Source: Aureimonas sp. ME7
GTDB taxonomy: Bacteria > Pseudomonadota > Alphaproteobacteria > Rhizobiales > Rhizobiaceae
Reading direction: 5' to 3'
Assembly (NCBI RefSeq): GCF_903970965.1
Contig: NZ_CAJCKW010000002.1
Span: forward strand, 434,001 to 498,000
Length of the DNA stretch: 64,000 nucleotides
Below are positions 54,129-63,313 of this stretch, piece after piece. Both the position numbers and the translations under genes were made by a program. The notes below the pieces were generated by a model, which saw nothing but the letters and a program-made list of their open reading frames with translations, searched no databases and was not told the origin of the DNA. Each line of letters begins with the position of its first letter. Position 1 is the stretch's first letter.

Positions 54129-56579
54129 TCAGGCCTTCAGCCGAACCACGGAACCGGTGGCGCGGTAGCGCCCCTGGGCGAAGCCTTCGCGCACCTCCGT
54201 CAGCATCTTGGGCAGGTCGGAGGCCGGACGCGGCTTGGAGAACAGGAAGCCCTGCATCTCGACGCAGCCCTCCTGTTCCAGCCGCATCAGCTGGTCGGCC
54301 GTTTCCACGCCTTCGGCGATGACGCTCATGTTCATCGCCGCGCCCAGCCCCATCACCGCGCGCACGATCGCGCTGTTTTCCGGGCGCTCCATGTCACGCA
54401 CGAAGGACTGGTCGATCTTGATCTTGTCGAAGGGAAAGCGGCTGAGATAGCCGAGCGACGAGTAACCCGTCCCGAAATCGTCCATCGAGATCACGAGACC
54501 GAGCTTGCGCAGCTGCTCCAGCGTAGAAAGCACGCCGTCGGCGTCGTCCAGGAACAGCGATTCCGTAACCTCGAGCTGCAGCCGCTCCGGCGCGAGCCCA
54601 GTGGATCGAAGGATCTGGCGAACGGTCTGGACCAGCCCCTCGTTCTTCACCTGGACAGGCGAGAGATTGACCGAAAGCGAGAGATTGGCAGGCCAGCGCG
54701 CGGCGTGCCGGCAGGCTTCGGTCAGCACGAAGCGCCCCAGCTGCTCGATCAGGCCCATTTCTTCCATCAGAGGAATGAACACGCCTGGGCTGACCTGCCC
54801 GCGCGTGGGATGGCGCCAGCGTGCCAGCGCTTCGAAGCCGGAAACGGCCTGGCGGCGAAGGTCCACGAACGGCTGGAAATGGATCTCGAACTCGTTGCGC
54901 TCCAGCGCCAGCCGAAGGTCGGTCACCATGCGCTGACGCGCCTGGAGTTCCTCGCGAAGTGCCGGATCGTAGAGCTTGAAGCGCCGGCCGGTCTGCGTCT
55001 TGGCTTCCTGCAGCGCGATCTCGCAATCCTGCATCACGGCATGGGCATCCGGCTGCGCGGCGGGATCGCCGGCCTGCATCGCCACCATGCCGACCGCGAC
55101 CGAAACGGCGAGCGGGCGTCCCGCCACCCGGATCGGCGTTCGCTCGATATCGTCCATGATCGCATGGGCCAATCGCCGGCCCGCCGCGGCCGGCGGTCCC
55201 TCGCTGCGCACGAGGATGCCGAACTCATCGCCGTCGAGACGCGCCACGAGATCGTCCGGCGAGACGAGCGCGCCGAGCCGTTCGCCCATCTGGCGCAGGA
55301 GATCGTCGCCCGCCGAATGCCCCAGAGTGGCGTTGATGTTGTTGAAATCAGCGATGTCGATCGACAGGAGGGTCATGTCGCCCCCCGGCATGCCGTCCTG
55401 CAGAGCCTCTTGGAGCCGGCCATAGAAGGAGGCGCGGTTGGCCAACCCCGTCAGTGCGTCCTGGCCCGACAGTTTCTCCATCTCGCGGCTGGCGGCCCGC
55501 TGGCGCGTCACGTCCTCGAAGATCACGATCGTGCCGCCGATCTGCGCGTTGGCGTGACGCCGCAACTCGAAGGCGCGCCCATCGGCCGTTTCGCGGTGCT
55601 CGACATCCGGCGCGTCCACGGCCAGGAGCCCGGCCAGCAACGGATCGTTCCAGGCTTCCGACATCCGCGTGCCGATCCGCACTTCGGGAAACAGTCGGAA
55701 GAACGCCTCGTTGGCACTGACGACGGCATCGTCGTCGAGAAGGCAGAAGGCCTGCGGCATGTTGTTGAGGGCCGCGTCGAACCGGCGCCGCTGCGCCTGC
55801 AGTTCCTTCTGATGGCGCTCCGTAGTGGCCTGCTGGTTCTGCCGGGCCTCTGCGGAGCGATCCTGGATCGCGCTTTCGACGAAGCGGATCGCCAGCTCCA
55901 GCTGCCGGATCGCATCTCCCGACGACGTCGGAGCGTCCTCGTGGCTCGATCCACCCGCCCGCAAAAGATGCCCGGCAGCCTGCCGGATCGAGCGGCCGAT
56001 GCTCCAGCAGAGATAGGCCAGAAGCATCGCGCCGACCAGCGAGCCCGTCAACATCCCGGCCAGCAGATAGGTCTGCAACTGGGAGCTCGTCGCCTTGGAA
56101 CGGTCCTTCAGCGACTGAACGTCCTGGCGCATCGACTCGATCGCCCGGTCGAAATCGCCGACCAGCGTGGAAAGCTCGCGGCGCAGAAGCCGCCTCGTGA
56201 TCTCCCCGTCCGTCATCCGCAGCCGGTTGATGCCGTAGGCCAGCTCGCCGAGTTGCATCGCAACGGGCCGCCCTTCGACATCCACCGAACGCAGGTCGGC
56301 GAGAATCTTCGACAAGCCGTCCACCATTTCCACGGTCTCGGCCCGGCTGACGATGCCGTTCGGGTCGCTGGACTTGGCCGACTGAAGAAAGCGCGTCGCC
56401 AGTTCGTCGGATCGAACCGCCGCAGCTTCCAGGCGCGTCAGCGGATCGACGCCAACTCGGAACACGTCCTCCACCGTTCTCAACATGCCATGATTGCTGC
56501 GATCGATCGCGAGGGTGAAACCCGCACCCAGAAGACCAAGGATCAATCCGCTCGCCAGGAGCTTGGCATTGATGGACAT
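54129..56579 (-). CDS. Membrane-bound GGDEF-EAL c-di-GMP protein with PAS domain
   Basis: An 816-residue inner-membrane protein. Two membrane segments (about 6-26 and 170-192) frame a helical periplasmic sensor. A PAS-like domain follows (about 250-370), then GGDEF (about 375-540) with the variant DGDEF in ARLDGDEFGIL, and EAL (about 555-800) with intact SGFEALARWRHP, DDFGTGYSSLGYL and KIDQSFV, in which the EAL and DDFG motifs bind metal. The cyclase site is altered only in its first Gly, so it could be bifunctional or mainly a phosphodiesterase. It lies beside the flagellar cluster, where c-di-GMP would switch motility; this is inference. Confidence 0.9.
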   Translation of the reverse strand: MSINAKLLASGLILGLLGAGFTLAIDRSNHGMLRTVEDVFRVGVDPLTRLEAAAVRSDELATRFLQSAKSSDPNGIVSRAETVEMVDGLSKILADLRSVDVEGRPVAMQLGELAYGINRLRMTDGEITRRLLRRELSTLVGDFDRAIESMRQDVQSLKDRSKATSSQLQTYLLAGMLTGSLVGAMLLAYLCWSIGRSIRQAAGHLLRAGGSSHEDAPTSSGDAIRQLELAIRFVESAIQDRSAEARQNQQATTERHQKELQAQRRRFDAALNNMPQAFCLLDDDAVVSANEAFFRLFPEVRIGTRMSEAWNDPLLAGLLAVDAPDVEHRETADGRAFELRRHANAQIGGTIVIFEDVTRQRAASREMEKLSGQDALTGLANRASFYGRLQEALQDGMPGGDMTLLSIDIADFNNINATLGHSAGDDLLRQMGERLGALVSPDDLVARLDGDEFGILVRSEGPPAAAGRRLAHAIMDDIERTPIRVAGRPLAVSVAVGMVAMQAGDPAAQPDAHAVMQDCEIALQEAKTQTGRRFKLYDPALREELQARQRMVTDLRLALERNEFEIHFQPFVDLRRQAVSGFEALARWRHPTRGQVSPGVFIPLMEEMGLIEQLGRFVLTEACRHAARWPANLSLSVNLSPVQVKNEGLVQTVRQILRSTGLAPERLQLEVTESLFLDDADGVLSTLEQLRKLGLVISMDDFGTGYSSLGYLSRFPFDKIKIDQSFVRDMERPENSAIVRAVMGLGAAMNMSVIAEGVETADQLMRLEQEGCVEMQGFLFSKPRPASDLPKMLTEVREGFAQGRYRATGSVVRLKA

Positions 56580-56909
56580 GACGAAACCACGTTGAGTTGC
56601 ACGCCTTTGCCGACGCGAAGCAGCCTGAATCCGCTCTTGATCGCCCGGATAGGCTAGCTAACCCTCGTTATGGTTCCGTTACTTCTAGAGACGACCAAAC
56701 AATCGGGCGTTATCATCCTCGGGCGGTCTCGCTCGAACGTCGCGACGTCTCGACCTTCCCAGCAAAAACGCCAGCGGCATCGGATCGAGCACGGGTTAAA
56801 TTTGCGCAACGATGAGGTTCAACCTTGCCGCGTTGTGCGTTTCCGGTAAATCGCTCCTCGCGGCCATGCCAAGCATGGCCGCGGGCAAGCCATTCGGGTG
56901 CGGGTATCG
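56580..56909. other. Divergent promoter region, EAL gene and lpiA
   Basis: About 330 bases with no gene. The centre is AT-richer. The lpiA leader holds a perfect hairpin at 56859-56883. No T-tract terminator or convincing small ORF was seen. Confidence 0.6.
56859..56883 (+). promoter_or_regulatory. Perfect hairpin in the lpiA leader
   Basis: CGCGGCCATGC and its exact complement around a 3-base loop, 11 pairs, ending 26 bases before the lpiA ATG. It could act as an RNA switch, an mRNA stabiliser or a protein operator. No T-run follows, so it is not a terminator. Confidence 0.5.
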
Positions 56910-59501
56910 ATGAGCGTCCAGGCCGAACAAGTGGAAACGGAATCGGCGGTCCGCTCGAAGCGCCGCTGGAAGACCTGGCTTCCCGTCGGCATCGGGCTCG
57001 CCATCTCGGCCGTTGCCTTCGCCACGCTGCACCAGATGATGGAAAGCCTGTCGCTCGGCGAAATCCGCGCGGCGATCGGCGGCGTTCCGACCTATGCTCT
57101 GATCCTGGCCTTCGTCTTCACCTTCGTCAGCTTCGCCGCCGTCTCGCTTTACGACGTGGTGGCGGTCGAGACGATCGCGCCCGGTCGCGTATCTCGCCCC
57201 GTGGCCGCCACGGTGGGCGCGGCGGGATACGCGATCTCCAACGCGCTGGGCTTCCCCCTCCTGACCGGCGGGGCGTTGCGCTACCACGCTTACAAGTCGG
57301 GCGGGATCGACCTTGCCGACATCGGGCGGATCGTGGGAACCTCCTGGTTCGCCCTGTGGTTCGCCCTCGCCATCATGCTCGGCATCGCCCTGGTGGTGGA
57401 TCCGAGCGGCGTGCCGTTCCTGCGCGACGTGGATCCGCGCATCGATCTGACGCTTGGTCTCGGCGTCGTGGTGCTGATCGGGCTCTTCGTGTTCTGGCTG
57501 TCCCGGGGGCAGCGCGAGGTTCGGCTCCGCCGCTTCCACATGGCCCTGCCCAGCCACCGGGGCGCGCTCGTTCAGATCGTTGCCGGCATCGTCGATGTCG
57601 GAGCGGCCGCCGCCGTTCTCTACGTGCTCATGCCGGCGGGCACCGTCACGAGCTTCGTCCTCTTCGCCCTCGTCTTCGCCATCGCGGTGGTGGTGGGCGT
57701 CGCATCCTCCGCGCCCGGCGGGCTCGGCGCCTTCGAGGCCACGCTTCTCGTTACGCTCGGTCTGTCGGACCGGGCCGACGTCGTGGCCGCGCTGGTCGTC
57801 TATCGCCTGATCTACACCGTGTTCCCGTTGGTCCTGACGGTGGTCGGCCTCGCGTTGATCGAGGCCAAGCGTCGCCGTGGCGTCGTGACCGGCCCGGCGA
57901 AGGAGTTAGTGCGGGCGGTGGAGCCGATCGTGCCGCCGGCGGTGGCGGCTCTCACATTCGGCGGCGGGCTGATCCTCCTCGCCTCCGGTGCGCTTCCCAG
58001 CGGTACCCAGCGCCTCGGCGTTCTCGGCGACATCGTCCCGCTGCCTTTCATCGAGATGTCGCAGCTGGCCGCGAGCTTCGTCGGCGTCGCGCTCCTGATC
58101 GTCGCGCGCGGTCTCGCCAAGCGTCTGTGGCGCGCCTGGATTGTGTCGATGGCGCTGCTTCTGGCCGGCTCCGTCTTCGCCCTGTTTCGAGGGCTCGACT
58201 GGGAAGAGGCCGTTCTCCTGGTGGTTCAGGCGACGCTGCTTCTCGGCTTCCGCCGCGCGTTCTACCGGCGTTCCATCACCAACCCGTTCGCCCTCACCTG
58301 GGGTTGGCTCGCCGCGGTTCTCGCCACCGTCATGGCCTCCATCTGGCTCGGCTTCTTCGCCTATCGCCACGTGGAATACGCCAACACGATGTGGTGGGAC
58401 TTCGCGCTCGACGCCAACGCGCCGCGCTTCCTGCGCGCCAGCGTCGTCTCGGTCGCGATCGTGGCCGCCGTCGGGCTCGACGTCGCGATCCACCGGCGCA
58501 CCGAGCGTGTCCAGCGGTTCAGCGCCATCCCGCCGGAAGTCCCGGCCATCGTCGCCTCCTCGCCGTCCACCAACGCCTGCCTCGCGCTTTTGGGTGACAA
58601 GCGTTTCCTGTTCTCGCCCGACCGGCGCGGGTTCATCATGTACGCCCGCTCGGGCGGCAGCCTCGTCGCTCTCGGCGAGCCGGTCGGCCCGCCGGACGTC
58701 GTCACCGAACTCGCCTGGAGCTTCCGTGATCTGGCCGACCGGCAGGCGGAGCGCCCGGTGTTCTACGAGGTCGGACCCGAAAGCCTGCCGCTCTTTCTCG
58801 ACATGGGCCTGACCGCGCTGAAGCTCGGCGAGGTCGCGCGCGTCGATCTTCAGAAGTTCACGCTGGAAGGCGCCAAGATGCAAAACCTGCGCACCGCCAC
58901 GCGGCGCGCGGAGCGGGAGGGTCTCGAGTTCTCGATCATCGGCACGCAAGAGGTGGTGGACTCGATCGTCGAGCTGAAGGCCGTGTCCGACGCCTGGCTC
59001 GGAAACAAGGCGGGCTCCGAGAAGGGCTTCTCGCTCGGCTATTTCGACGCCGACTACCTCGCCCATTTCGACATGGCGGTGCTGCGCAAGGACGGGGCCA
59101 TCGTTGCCTTCGCCAATCTTTGGCGAGGCGCCGACAAGCACGAGCTGTCGATCGATCTGATGCGCTTCCTGCCCGACATTTCCAAGGTGCTGATGGACTC
59201 GCTCTTCGCCCGGCTCCTGCTTTACGGCAAGGACGAAGGGTTCCGCTGGTTCAACCTTGGGGCAGCTCCTTTGTCCGGCCTGGTGGACAGGCGGGGCGCC
59301 TCGCGCTGGAACCGCTTCGGCGCCTTCTTGTATCGCAAGGGCGGAAACTTCTACCATTTCGACGGGCTCAAGGGCTTCAAGCAGAAGTTCAACCCGGTCT
59401 GGACACCGCACTACCTGATCTGCCCGAGCGGCTTCGATACGGCCAAGGCGCTCGTCGACGTGACCACCCTGATTTCCGGCCGACCCAAGCAGGATTCATG
59501 A
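56910..59501 (+). CDS. lpiA: Bifunctional lysyl-phosphatidylglycerol synthetase/flippase MprF (LpiA)
   Basis: An 863-residue membrane protein. The N-terminal two thirds has about fourteen hydrophobic segments (the flippase), and the C-terminal third is a DUF2156 aminoacyl-transferase (FLFSPDRRGFIMYARSGG, then NLGAAPLSG and NFYHFDGLKGFKQKFNP). It transfers lysine from Lys-tRNA to phosphatidylglycerol and flips the product, lowering surface charge. In rhizobia it is acid-inducible (lpiA) and coupled to acvB, as here. The start MSVQAEQVE is used; a GTG four codons earlier is possible. Confidence 0.92.
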   Translation: MSVQAEQVETESAVRSKRRWKTWLPVGIGLAISAVAFATLHQMMESLSLGEIRAAIGGVPTYALILAFVFTFVSFAAVSLYDVVAVETIAPGRVSRPVAATVGAAGYAISNALGFPLLTGGALRYHAYKSGGIDLADIGRIVGTSWFALWFALAIMLGIALVVDPSGVPFLRDVDPRIDLTLGLGVVVLIGLFVFWLSRGQREVRLRRFHMALPSHRGALVQIVAGIVDVGAAAAVLYVLMPAGTVTSFVLFALVFAIAVVVGVASSAPGGLGAFEATLLVTLGLSDRADVVAALVVYRLIYTVFPLVLTVVGLALIEAKRRRGVVTGPAKELVRAVEPIVPPAVAALTFGGGLILLASGALPSGTQRLGVLGDIVPLPFIEMSQLAASFVGVALLIVARGLAKRLWRAWIVSMALLLAGSVFALFRGLDWEEAVLLVVQATLLLGFRRAFYRRSITNPFALTWGWLAAVLATVMASIWLGFFAYRHVEYANTMWWDFALDANAPRFLRASVVSVAIVAAVGLDVAIHRRTERVQRFSAIPPEVPAIVASSPSTNACLALLGDKRFLFSPDRRGFIMYARSGGSLVALGEPVGPPDVVTELAWSFRDLADRQAERPVFYEVGPESLPLFLDMGLTALKLGEVARVDLQKFTLEGAKMQNLRTATRRAEREGLEFSIIGTQEVVDSIVELKAVSDAWLGNKAGSEKGFSLGYFDADYLAHFDMAVLRKDGAIVAFANLWRGADKHELSIDLMRFLPDISKVLMDSLFARLLLYGKDEGFRWFNLGAAPLSGLVDRRGASRWNRFGAFLYRKGGNFYHFDGLKGFKQKFNPVWTPHYLICPSGFDTAKALVDVTTLISGRPKQDS

Positions 59502-60901
59502 CTCGTACGCTTTCGGTTCTCTCCGCCTCGCTTTTCCTCGTGCTGGCAGGCGGTGCGCTGGGTGGCCTCCTCGGTTCGCGGGCGATCGATCGCGCAGCCG
59601 AAACCGTCGCGGCGACGACCATCTCCTACGAGAACCTCCAGGACATTCCCGTCCTGTCGCCCGACGACGACGCGGCCGGTCTGGTGGTGCTCCTGTCGGA
59701 CCGGGGCGGTTTGAGCCCGGCGGACCGGGATCTCGCCGCAGCCCTCGTCGACAACGACCTGATCGTTCTGCCGGTGGATCTCGACCAATGGCGCGCGCGG
59801 CTGGAAGCCGATGCCGGCGCGGACGGCGAGTGCCTTTATCTCGGCTCCGATCTCGAGGGGATCGCCAAGGAAGCGCTGCGCGCTCTCTCGCTCGACACCT
59901 ATTTCCATCCCGTGGTCGTCGGCCGCGGCGAGGGCGGGACACTTGCCTATGCGAGCGTCGCCGATGCGCCGGCGGCGACCGTTGCCGGCGGCGTCGCGCT
60001 GGACGCGCCGAACGGCGCCCATTCGCGCATTCCCGTCTGCGAGGGCGCGCCGGCAACGCCCGCGGGCCCCGGCGTCTTCGACTATGGACGGACGGCCGAC
60101 CTGCCCTCCCCCTTCACCTTCGTCGCCGATACCGGCACCGAGGCGCCGACGCCGCTCGTCGCTCCGATCAAGGCAGGGCTGCGCGTGGCGCCCGTGGCGC
60201 CGGACCGGCAGACGGCCGTGATCGAGGCGACGCGCGCCATCGCCGATGCCGACCTCACCGACCTCCCCACGGTGGTCGGCAAGCCGAAGGGCGCGCCCAA
60301 GGGCGTCGTCGTGTTCTTTTCGGGCGACGGCGGCTGGCGCGATCTCGACAAGACCATCGGCGACTGGCTGACCGAGCACGGGGTCGAGGTGATCGGCGTC
60401 GATTCGCTGCGCTACTTCTGGTCGGAGAAATCGGCCAAGGAAATGGCGGACGACATCTCCACCATGCTGGGGAACGCGGCACCCGCGCCGGGCATCCCGG
60501 TCGCCCTCATGGGATACTCGTTCGGTGCCGACACGCTCCCCTTCGCCTATCCCGCATTGCCGCCCGAATGGGCGAGCCGGGTAACGCTGATCGGACTGCT
60601 CGCGCCGTCCACCGAAACCGGGTTCCAGATCTCGGTCGGCGGCTGGCTCGGCCTGTCGACGGGCGACAGCGACGTGGTGCAGGCGATCCAGGCGCTGCCG
60701 ACCGAGCGCGTCCTGTGCATCTACGGGCAGGACGAGGACGACGGTGCCTGCACCACGCCCCAGCTCGCCGCCGTCACCAAGCTGCCGCTGGAAGGCGGGC
60801 ATCATTTCGACGGCAATTACGACGTCTTGGCCGCGCGCATCCTTGCCGCGCTCCAGGGCGGCCCGGCCGCCGCGCTGCCCGAGCCGCCGGCCCAGCCCTA
60901 A
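59498..60901 (+). CDS. acvB: AcvB/VirJ-family lysyl-phosphatidylglycerol hydrolase
   Basis: A 467-residue exported alpha/beta hydrolase with an N-terminal signal or anchor segment (TLSVLSASLFLVLAGG). Two hydrolase-like halves are visible. In the first, the nucleophile elbow reads VVGRGEGGTLAY without Ser; in the second it is MGYSFGAD with Ser, and the catalytic His follows in GGHHFDG. Known members in Rhizobium and Agrobacterium degrade lysyl-PG made by LpiA. ATGA overlap with lpiA, as expected for the lpiA-acvB pair. The C-terminus is Pro/Ala-rich. Confidence 0.88.
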   Translation: MTRTLSVLSASLFLVLAGGALGGLLGSRAIDRAAETVAATTISYENLQDIPVLSPDDDAAGLVVLLSDRGGLSPADRDLAAALVDNDLIVLPVDLDQWRARLEADAGADGECLYLGSDLEGIAKEALRALSLDTYFHPVVVGRGEGGTLAYASVADAPAATVAGGVALDAPNGAHSRIPVCEGAPATPAGPGVFDYGRTADLPSPFTFVADTGTEAPTPLVAPIKAGLRVAPVAPDRQTAVIEATRAIADADLTDLPTVVGKPKGAPKGVVVFFSGDGGWRDLDKTIGDWLTEHGVEVIGVDSLRYFWSEKSAKEMADDISTMLGNAAPAPGIPVALMGYSFGADTLPFAYPALPPEWASRVTLIGLLAPSTETGFQISVGGWLGLSTGDSDVVQAIQALPTERVLCIYGQDEDDGACTTPQLAAVTKLPLEGGHHFDGNYDVLAARILAALQGGPAAALPEPPAQP

Positions 60902-60907
60902 CGAGGC

Positions 60908-61690
60908 TCAGGGCATCAACTGCCCGCCGTTCACCTCCAGAACCTGTCCGGTGACGTAGCCGGACAGGCTTCCGGCGGCCAGAAACACATAGGCCGGCGC
61001 GCAATCGTCGGCCATGCCCAAACGCTTCAAGGGGATGGCGGCGGCCGTCGCCTCGAGCTTCTCGGGCGTCGAATAGCGTCGATGGAAATCCGTCATGATC
61101 GTGCCGGGGGATACGGCGTTGACGCGGATGCCGTCCGGCGCAAGCTCCTTGGCCAGGGTCTTGGTCCAGCCTGAAACGAACGCCTTGGTTCCGGCATAGA
61201 GTGCCGAACCCGCACTGCCGCCTGCCCGGGCCGAGATCGAGACGGTGTTGACGATCGACGCCTGCTCGGACGCTCGCAGCGCCGGTAGCAGGCACCCGGT
61301 GAGGGCGACGACGGATCGGATGTTGAGATCGAGGACATGGTCGTAGGTTTCCGCCGTCTCCTCGCCGGCGCGAATACGCCCGCCCATCGTCCCGGCATTG
61401 TTGACGAGCACATCGATCACACCGGTTCGGGCGAGAACCTGATCGGCCAGTTGCGCACCGCCATCCGGCGCGGCGAGATCCTCCGTCAGAAGCACGAGGC
61501 GCGAGCGCGCGGCGGACGGGACCCTCGACAGGAGATCGCCCTCGGCATGCGACAGGTCGCGGCCGGCATGTGCGATCACGCTGGCGCCGCAATGGAGAAA
61601 GGCAGCCGCCACCGCAGCCCCGATGCCGCGCCCCGCCCCGGTGACGACTACGGTGCGCCCTTCGAACAGATGGGAATCGAAACCCGTCAT
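60908..61690 (-). CDS. Short-chain dehydrogenase/reductase (SDR)
   Basis: A 260-residue classical SDR. Cofactor site TGAGRGIGAAV, NNAG, and catalytic Ser-Tyr-Lys visible as SISARAG, then SALYAGTKAF. The C-terminal LEVNGGQLMP is a family ending. Substrate unknown; 3-oxoacyl-ACP reductase-like and sugar/alcohol dehydrogenases share this pattern. It converges with acvB over 6 bases without a terminator and lies 33 bases downstream of the DUF423 gene, so it could be the last gene of the antiporter transcript. Confidence 0.86.
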   Translation of the reverse strand: MTGFDSHLFEGRTVVVTGAGRGIGAAVAAAFLHCGASVIAHAGRDLSHAEGDLLSRVPSAARSRLVLLTEDLAAPDGGAQLADQVLARTGVIDVLVNNAGTMGGRIRAGEETAETYDHVLDLNIRSVVALTGCLLPALRASEQASIVNTVSISARAGGSAGSALYAGTKAFVSGWTKTLAKELAPDGIRVNAVSPGTIMTDFHRRYSTPEKLEATAAAIPLKRLGMADDCAPAYVFLAAGSLSGYVTGQVLEVNGGQLMP

Positions 61691-61723
61691 CGCGTCCTCG
61701 CCGAAAGCGTCATGAAGAATGGG

Positions 61724-62107
61724 TCAGGTGGCGCGGCGCGGCCAGACGGCGAGCAGGATCAGGCTCGCCCAGGCCAGGATCAGGATCGAGCCCCCGATCG
61801 GCGCCGCATTGGGAAAGAGACGTTCGCCGGTCGCCAGTCGCATCGCGAGATCGCCGGAAAACAGCCCGACGCCGAGCACCATCAGCCCGGCTGGAAGTAG
61901 GCGGGTGCGAAGCATCTCGCGCGGGGCAAACGCCAGCGCCAGAAGCGCCGGCGCATGGACGAAGGCGATCGCGGCCGCAATCCCCGCGAGCCAAGCGTTC
62001 GCCCCACCATGCGCCGCAAAGGCCGCTCCACCGGTGCCGAAAGCTCCGAGAAGTCCGGCGCAACCGAGGCAGACGCGAGACGATGCGGAAGAACGGTCCA
62101 GGTTCAC
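61724..62107 (-). CDS. DUF423 membrane protein
   Basis: A 127-residue protein with four hydrophobic segments. DUF423 marks: GAFGTGGAAFAAHG at the N-terminus, FVHAPALLALAF, LGVGLFSGDLAMRLATG and PIGGSILILAWASLI. Function is unknown. The start is a GTG that overlaps the phaG stop (GTGA), so it is co-translated with the antiporter operon. A longer frame upstream into phaG is rejected. Confidence 0.75.
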   Translation of the reverse strand: MNLDRSSASSRVCLGCAGLLGAFGTGGAAFAAHGGANAWLAGIAAAIAFVHAPALLALAFAPREMLRTRLLPAGLMVLGVGLFSGDLAMRLATGERLFPNAAPIGGSILILAWASLILLAVWPRRAT

Positions 62108-62481
62108 AGGATCGGCCGCTGGTTGGGATCGCCATCGTCCGTTTCGGGTCGCCTCGCGTCGGGCATCTCGTCCAGCACCGAACCGGACCACATGCGATAG
62201 CCCGCCGAATAGGCGGCCTTGCCGAGAAGATGGGCGGCGATCGGGGCGGTGAGGAAGAAGAACACGATGGCCGCGATGGCGCGCAGGACTTCGGCCGTCT
62301 GCACCGAAACGATGGCGAGCGCCACCAGTGCCAGCGCCGAGCCGATGGTGCCCGCCTTGGAGGCTGCATGTACGCGCGTGTAGAAGTCCGGCAGGCGCAG
62401 GATGCCGACGGAGGCAACCAGCGCGAACATCGCGCCGAGGATCACGAAGACGGAGGCCAAGAGATTGCCGACGGCGGTCAT
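62104..62481 (-). CDS. phaG: Multisubunit Na+(K+)/H+ antiporter subunit G
   Basis: A 125-residue protein with three membrane segments. MnhG/PhaG marks: [39 protein letters not shown], and [18 protein letters not shown], of which [13 protein letters not shown] and LTAPIAAH are diagnostic. It is the smallest part of the Mrp-type antiporter and is needed for assembly. The start overlaps the phaF stop. The C-terminal 30 residues are charged. Confidence 0.9.
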   Translation of the reverse strand: MTAVGNLLASVFVILGAMFALVASVGILRLPDFYTRVHAASKAGTIGSALALVALAIVSVQTAEVLRAIAAIVFFFLTAPIAAHLLGKAAYSAGYRMWSGSVLDEMPDARRPETDDGDPNQRPIL

Positions 62482-62843
62482 GGATGCGGCTCCTCGCTCA
62501 ACACGGCCAGATCGACCTCCTCGTCCGCCCGCTCCGACACGGGCGATCGCTCCGTGTCGCCACGCGCCAGAATGAAGCGGGCGAAGGAAACCGTCGCCAG
62601 AAACCCGACGAGGCCGAGCGCGATGGCGATATCGACATAGAGCGTGAAGCCGGTGTCGATGCCGATCACCGCGATGAAGCCGATCGACGAGCTCGTCAGG
62701 ACGTCGAGCCCGAGCACCCGGTCCGGCAGGGTCGGCCCCTTCCAGATGCGAACGATCGTCAGAATCAGCGAGACGCAGAGGAGGACGAGCGCGATCGACA
62801 GCGCCCAATCGAGTACGATCTCCGACAGCTTGAGAAGCGTCAT
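62478..62843 (-). CDS. phaF: Multisubunit Na+(K+)/H+ antiporter subunit F
   Basis: A 121-residue protein with three membrane segments. Marks: [22 protein letters not shown] and [20 protein letters not shown]; the [18 protein letters not shown] core is typical of MnhF/PhaF. The start overlaps the phaE stop. The last 25 residues form an acidic tail not needed for the fold. Confidence 0.9.
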   Translation of the reverse strand: MTLLKLSEIVLDWALSIALVLLCVSLILTIVRIWKGPTLPDRVLGLDVLTSSSIGFIAVIGIDTGFTLYVDIAIALGLVGFLATVSFARFILARGDTERSPVSERADEEVDLAVLSEEPHP

Positions 62844-63313
62844 CGGAACACCTCCAGAATACGCCGCTCGAACCCTTCGGCGATCTCGCGCCGGCGTGCA
62901 TCCGGGTCGGAGCAGTCCAGCGCATGGACGAAGAGGGTCCGCTCGTCGTCCGAAATGTCGAAGATCAGCGTTCCCGGCGTCAGGCCGACGAGGTTGGACA
63001 GAAGCGCGATCTCGAACTCCGACTGGACGCGGTGACGATACAGGAACACGCCGGGCTTCACGTCGAGCTTGGGCCGCATGACGACGAGCGCCACCCGCCA
63101 AGCGGAGACGGCGAGGTCGTAGAGAAGGAAGAGGACGAGATCGACGACTTTGCGCCCGCGCCGGAAATAGTTGCCCGCACCGACCTGTTCGCGGATCAGG
63201 AACAGCGTCCCCGCCCCGAGCAGGAAGCCGAAGATCAGGTTGGCGAGGCTGAAGCCGCCGGTGACGATCAGCCAGACCAGGGCGAGAAGGAGATTGGCGA
63301 CGAACGGGTTCAT
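62840..63313 (-). CDS. phaE: Multisubunit Na+(K+)/H+ antiporter subunit E
   Basis: A 157-residue subunit with two N-terminal membrane segments and a cytoplasmic domain. Marks: [42 protein letters not shown] and [20 protein letters not shown], the last being the MnhE signature, ending HALDC. The start overlaps the phaD stop, completing the D-E-F-G order. Confidence 0.9.
   Translation of the reverse strand: MNPFVANLLLALVWLIVTGGFSLANLIFGFLLGAGTLFLIREQVGAGNYFRRGRKVVDLVLFLLYDLAVSAWRVALVVMRPKLDVKPGVFLYRHRVQSEFEIALLSNLVGLTPGTLIFDISDDERTLFVHALDCSDPDARRREIAEGFERRILEVFR

Noticed and set aside
53874-56657. 927-residue plus-strand open frame
   Set aside because: Antisense to the GGDEF-EAL gene, which has intact domain motifs on the minus strand.
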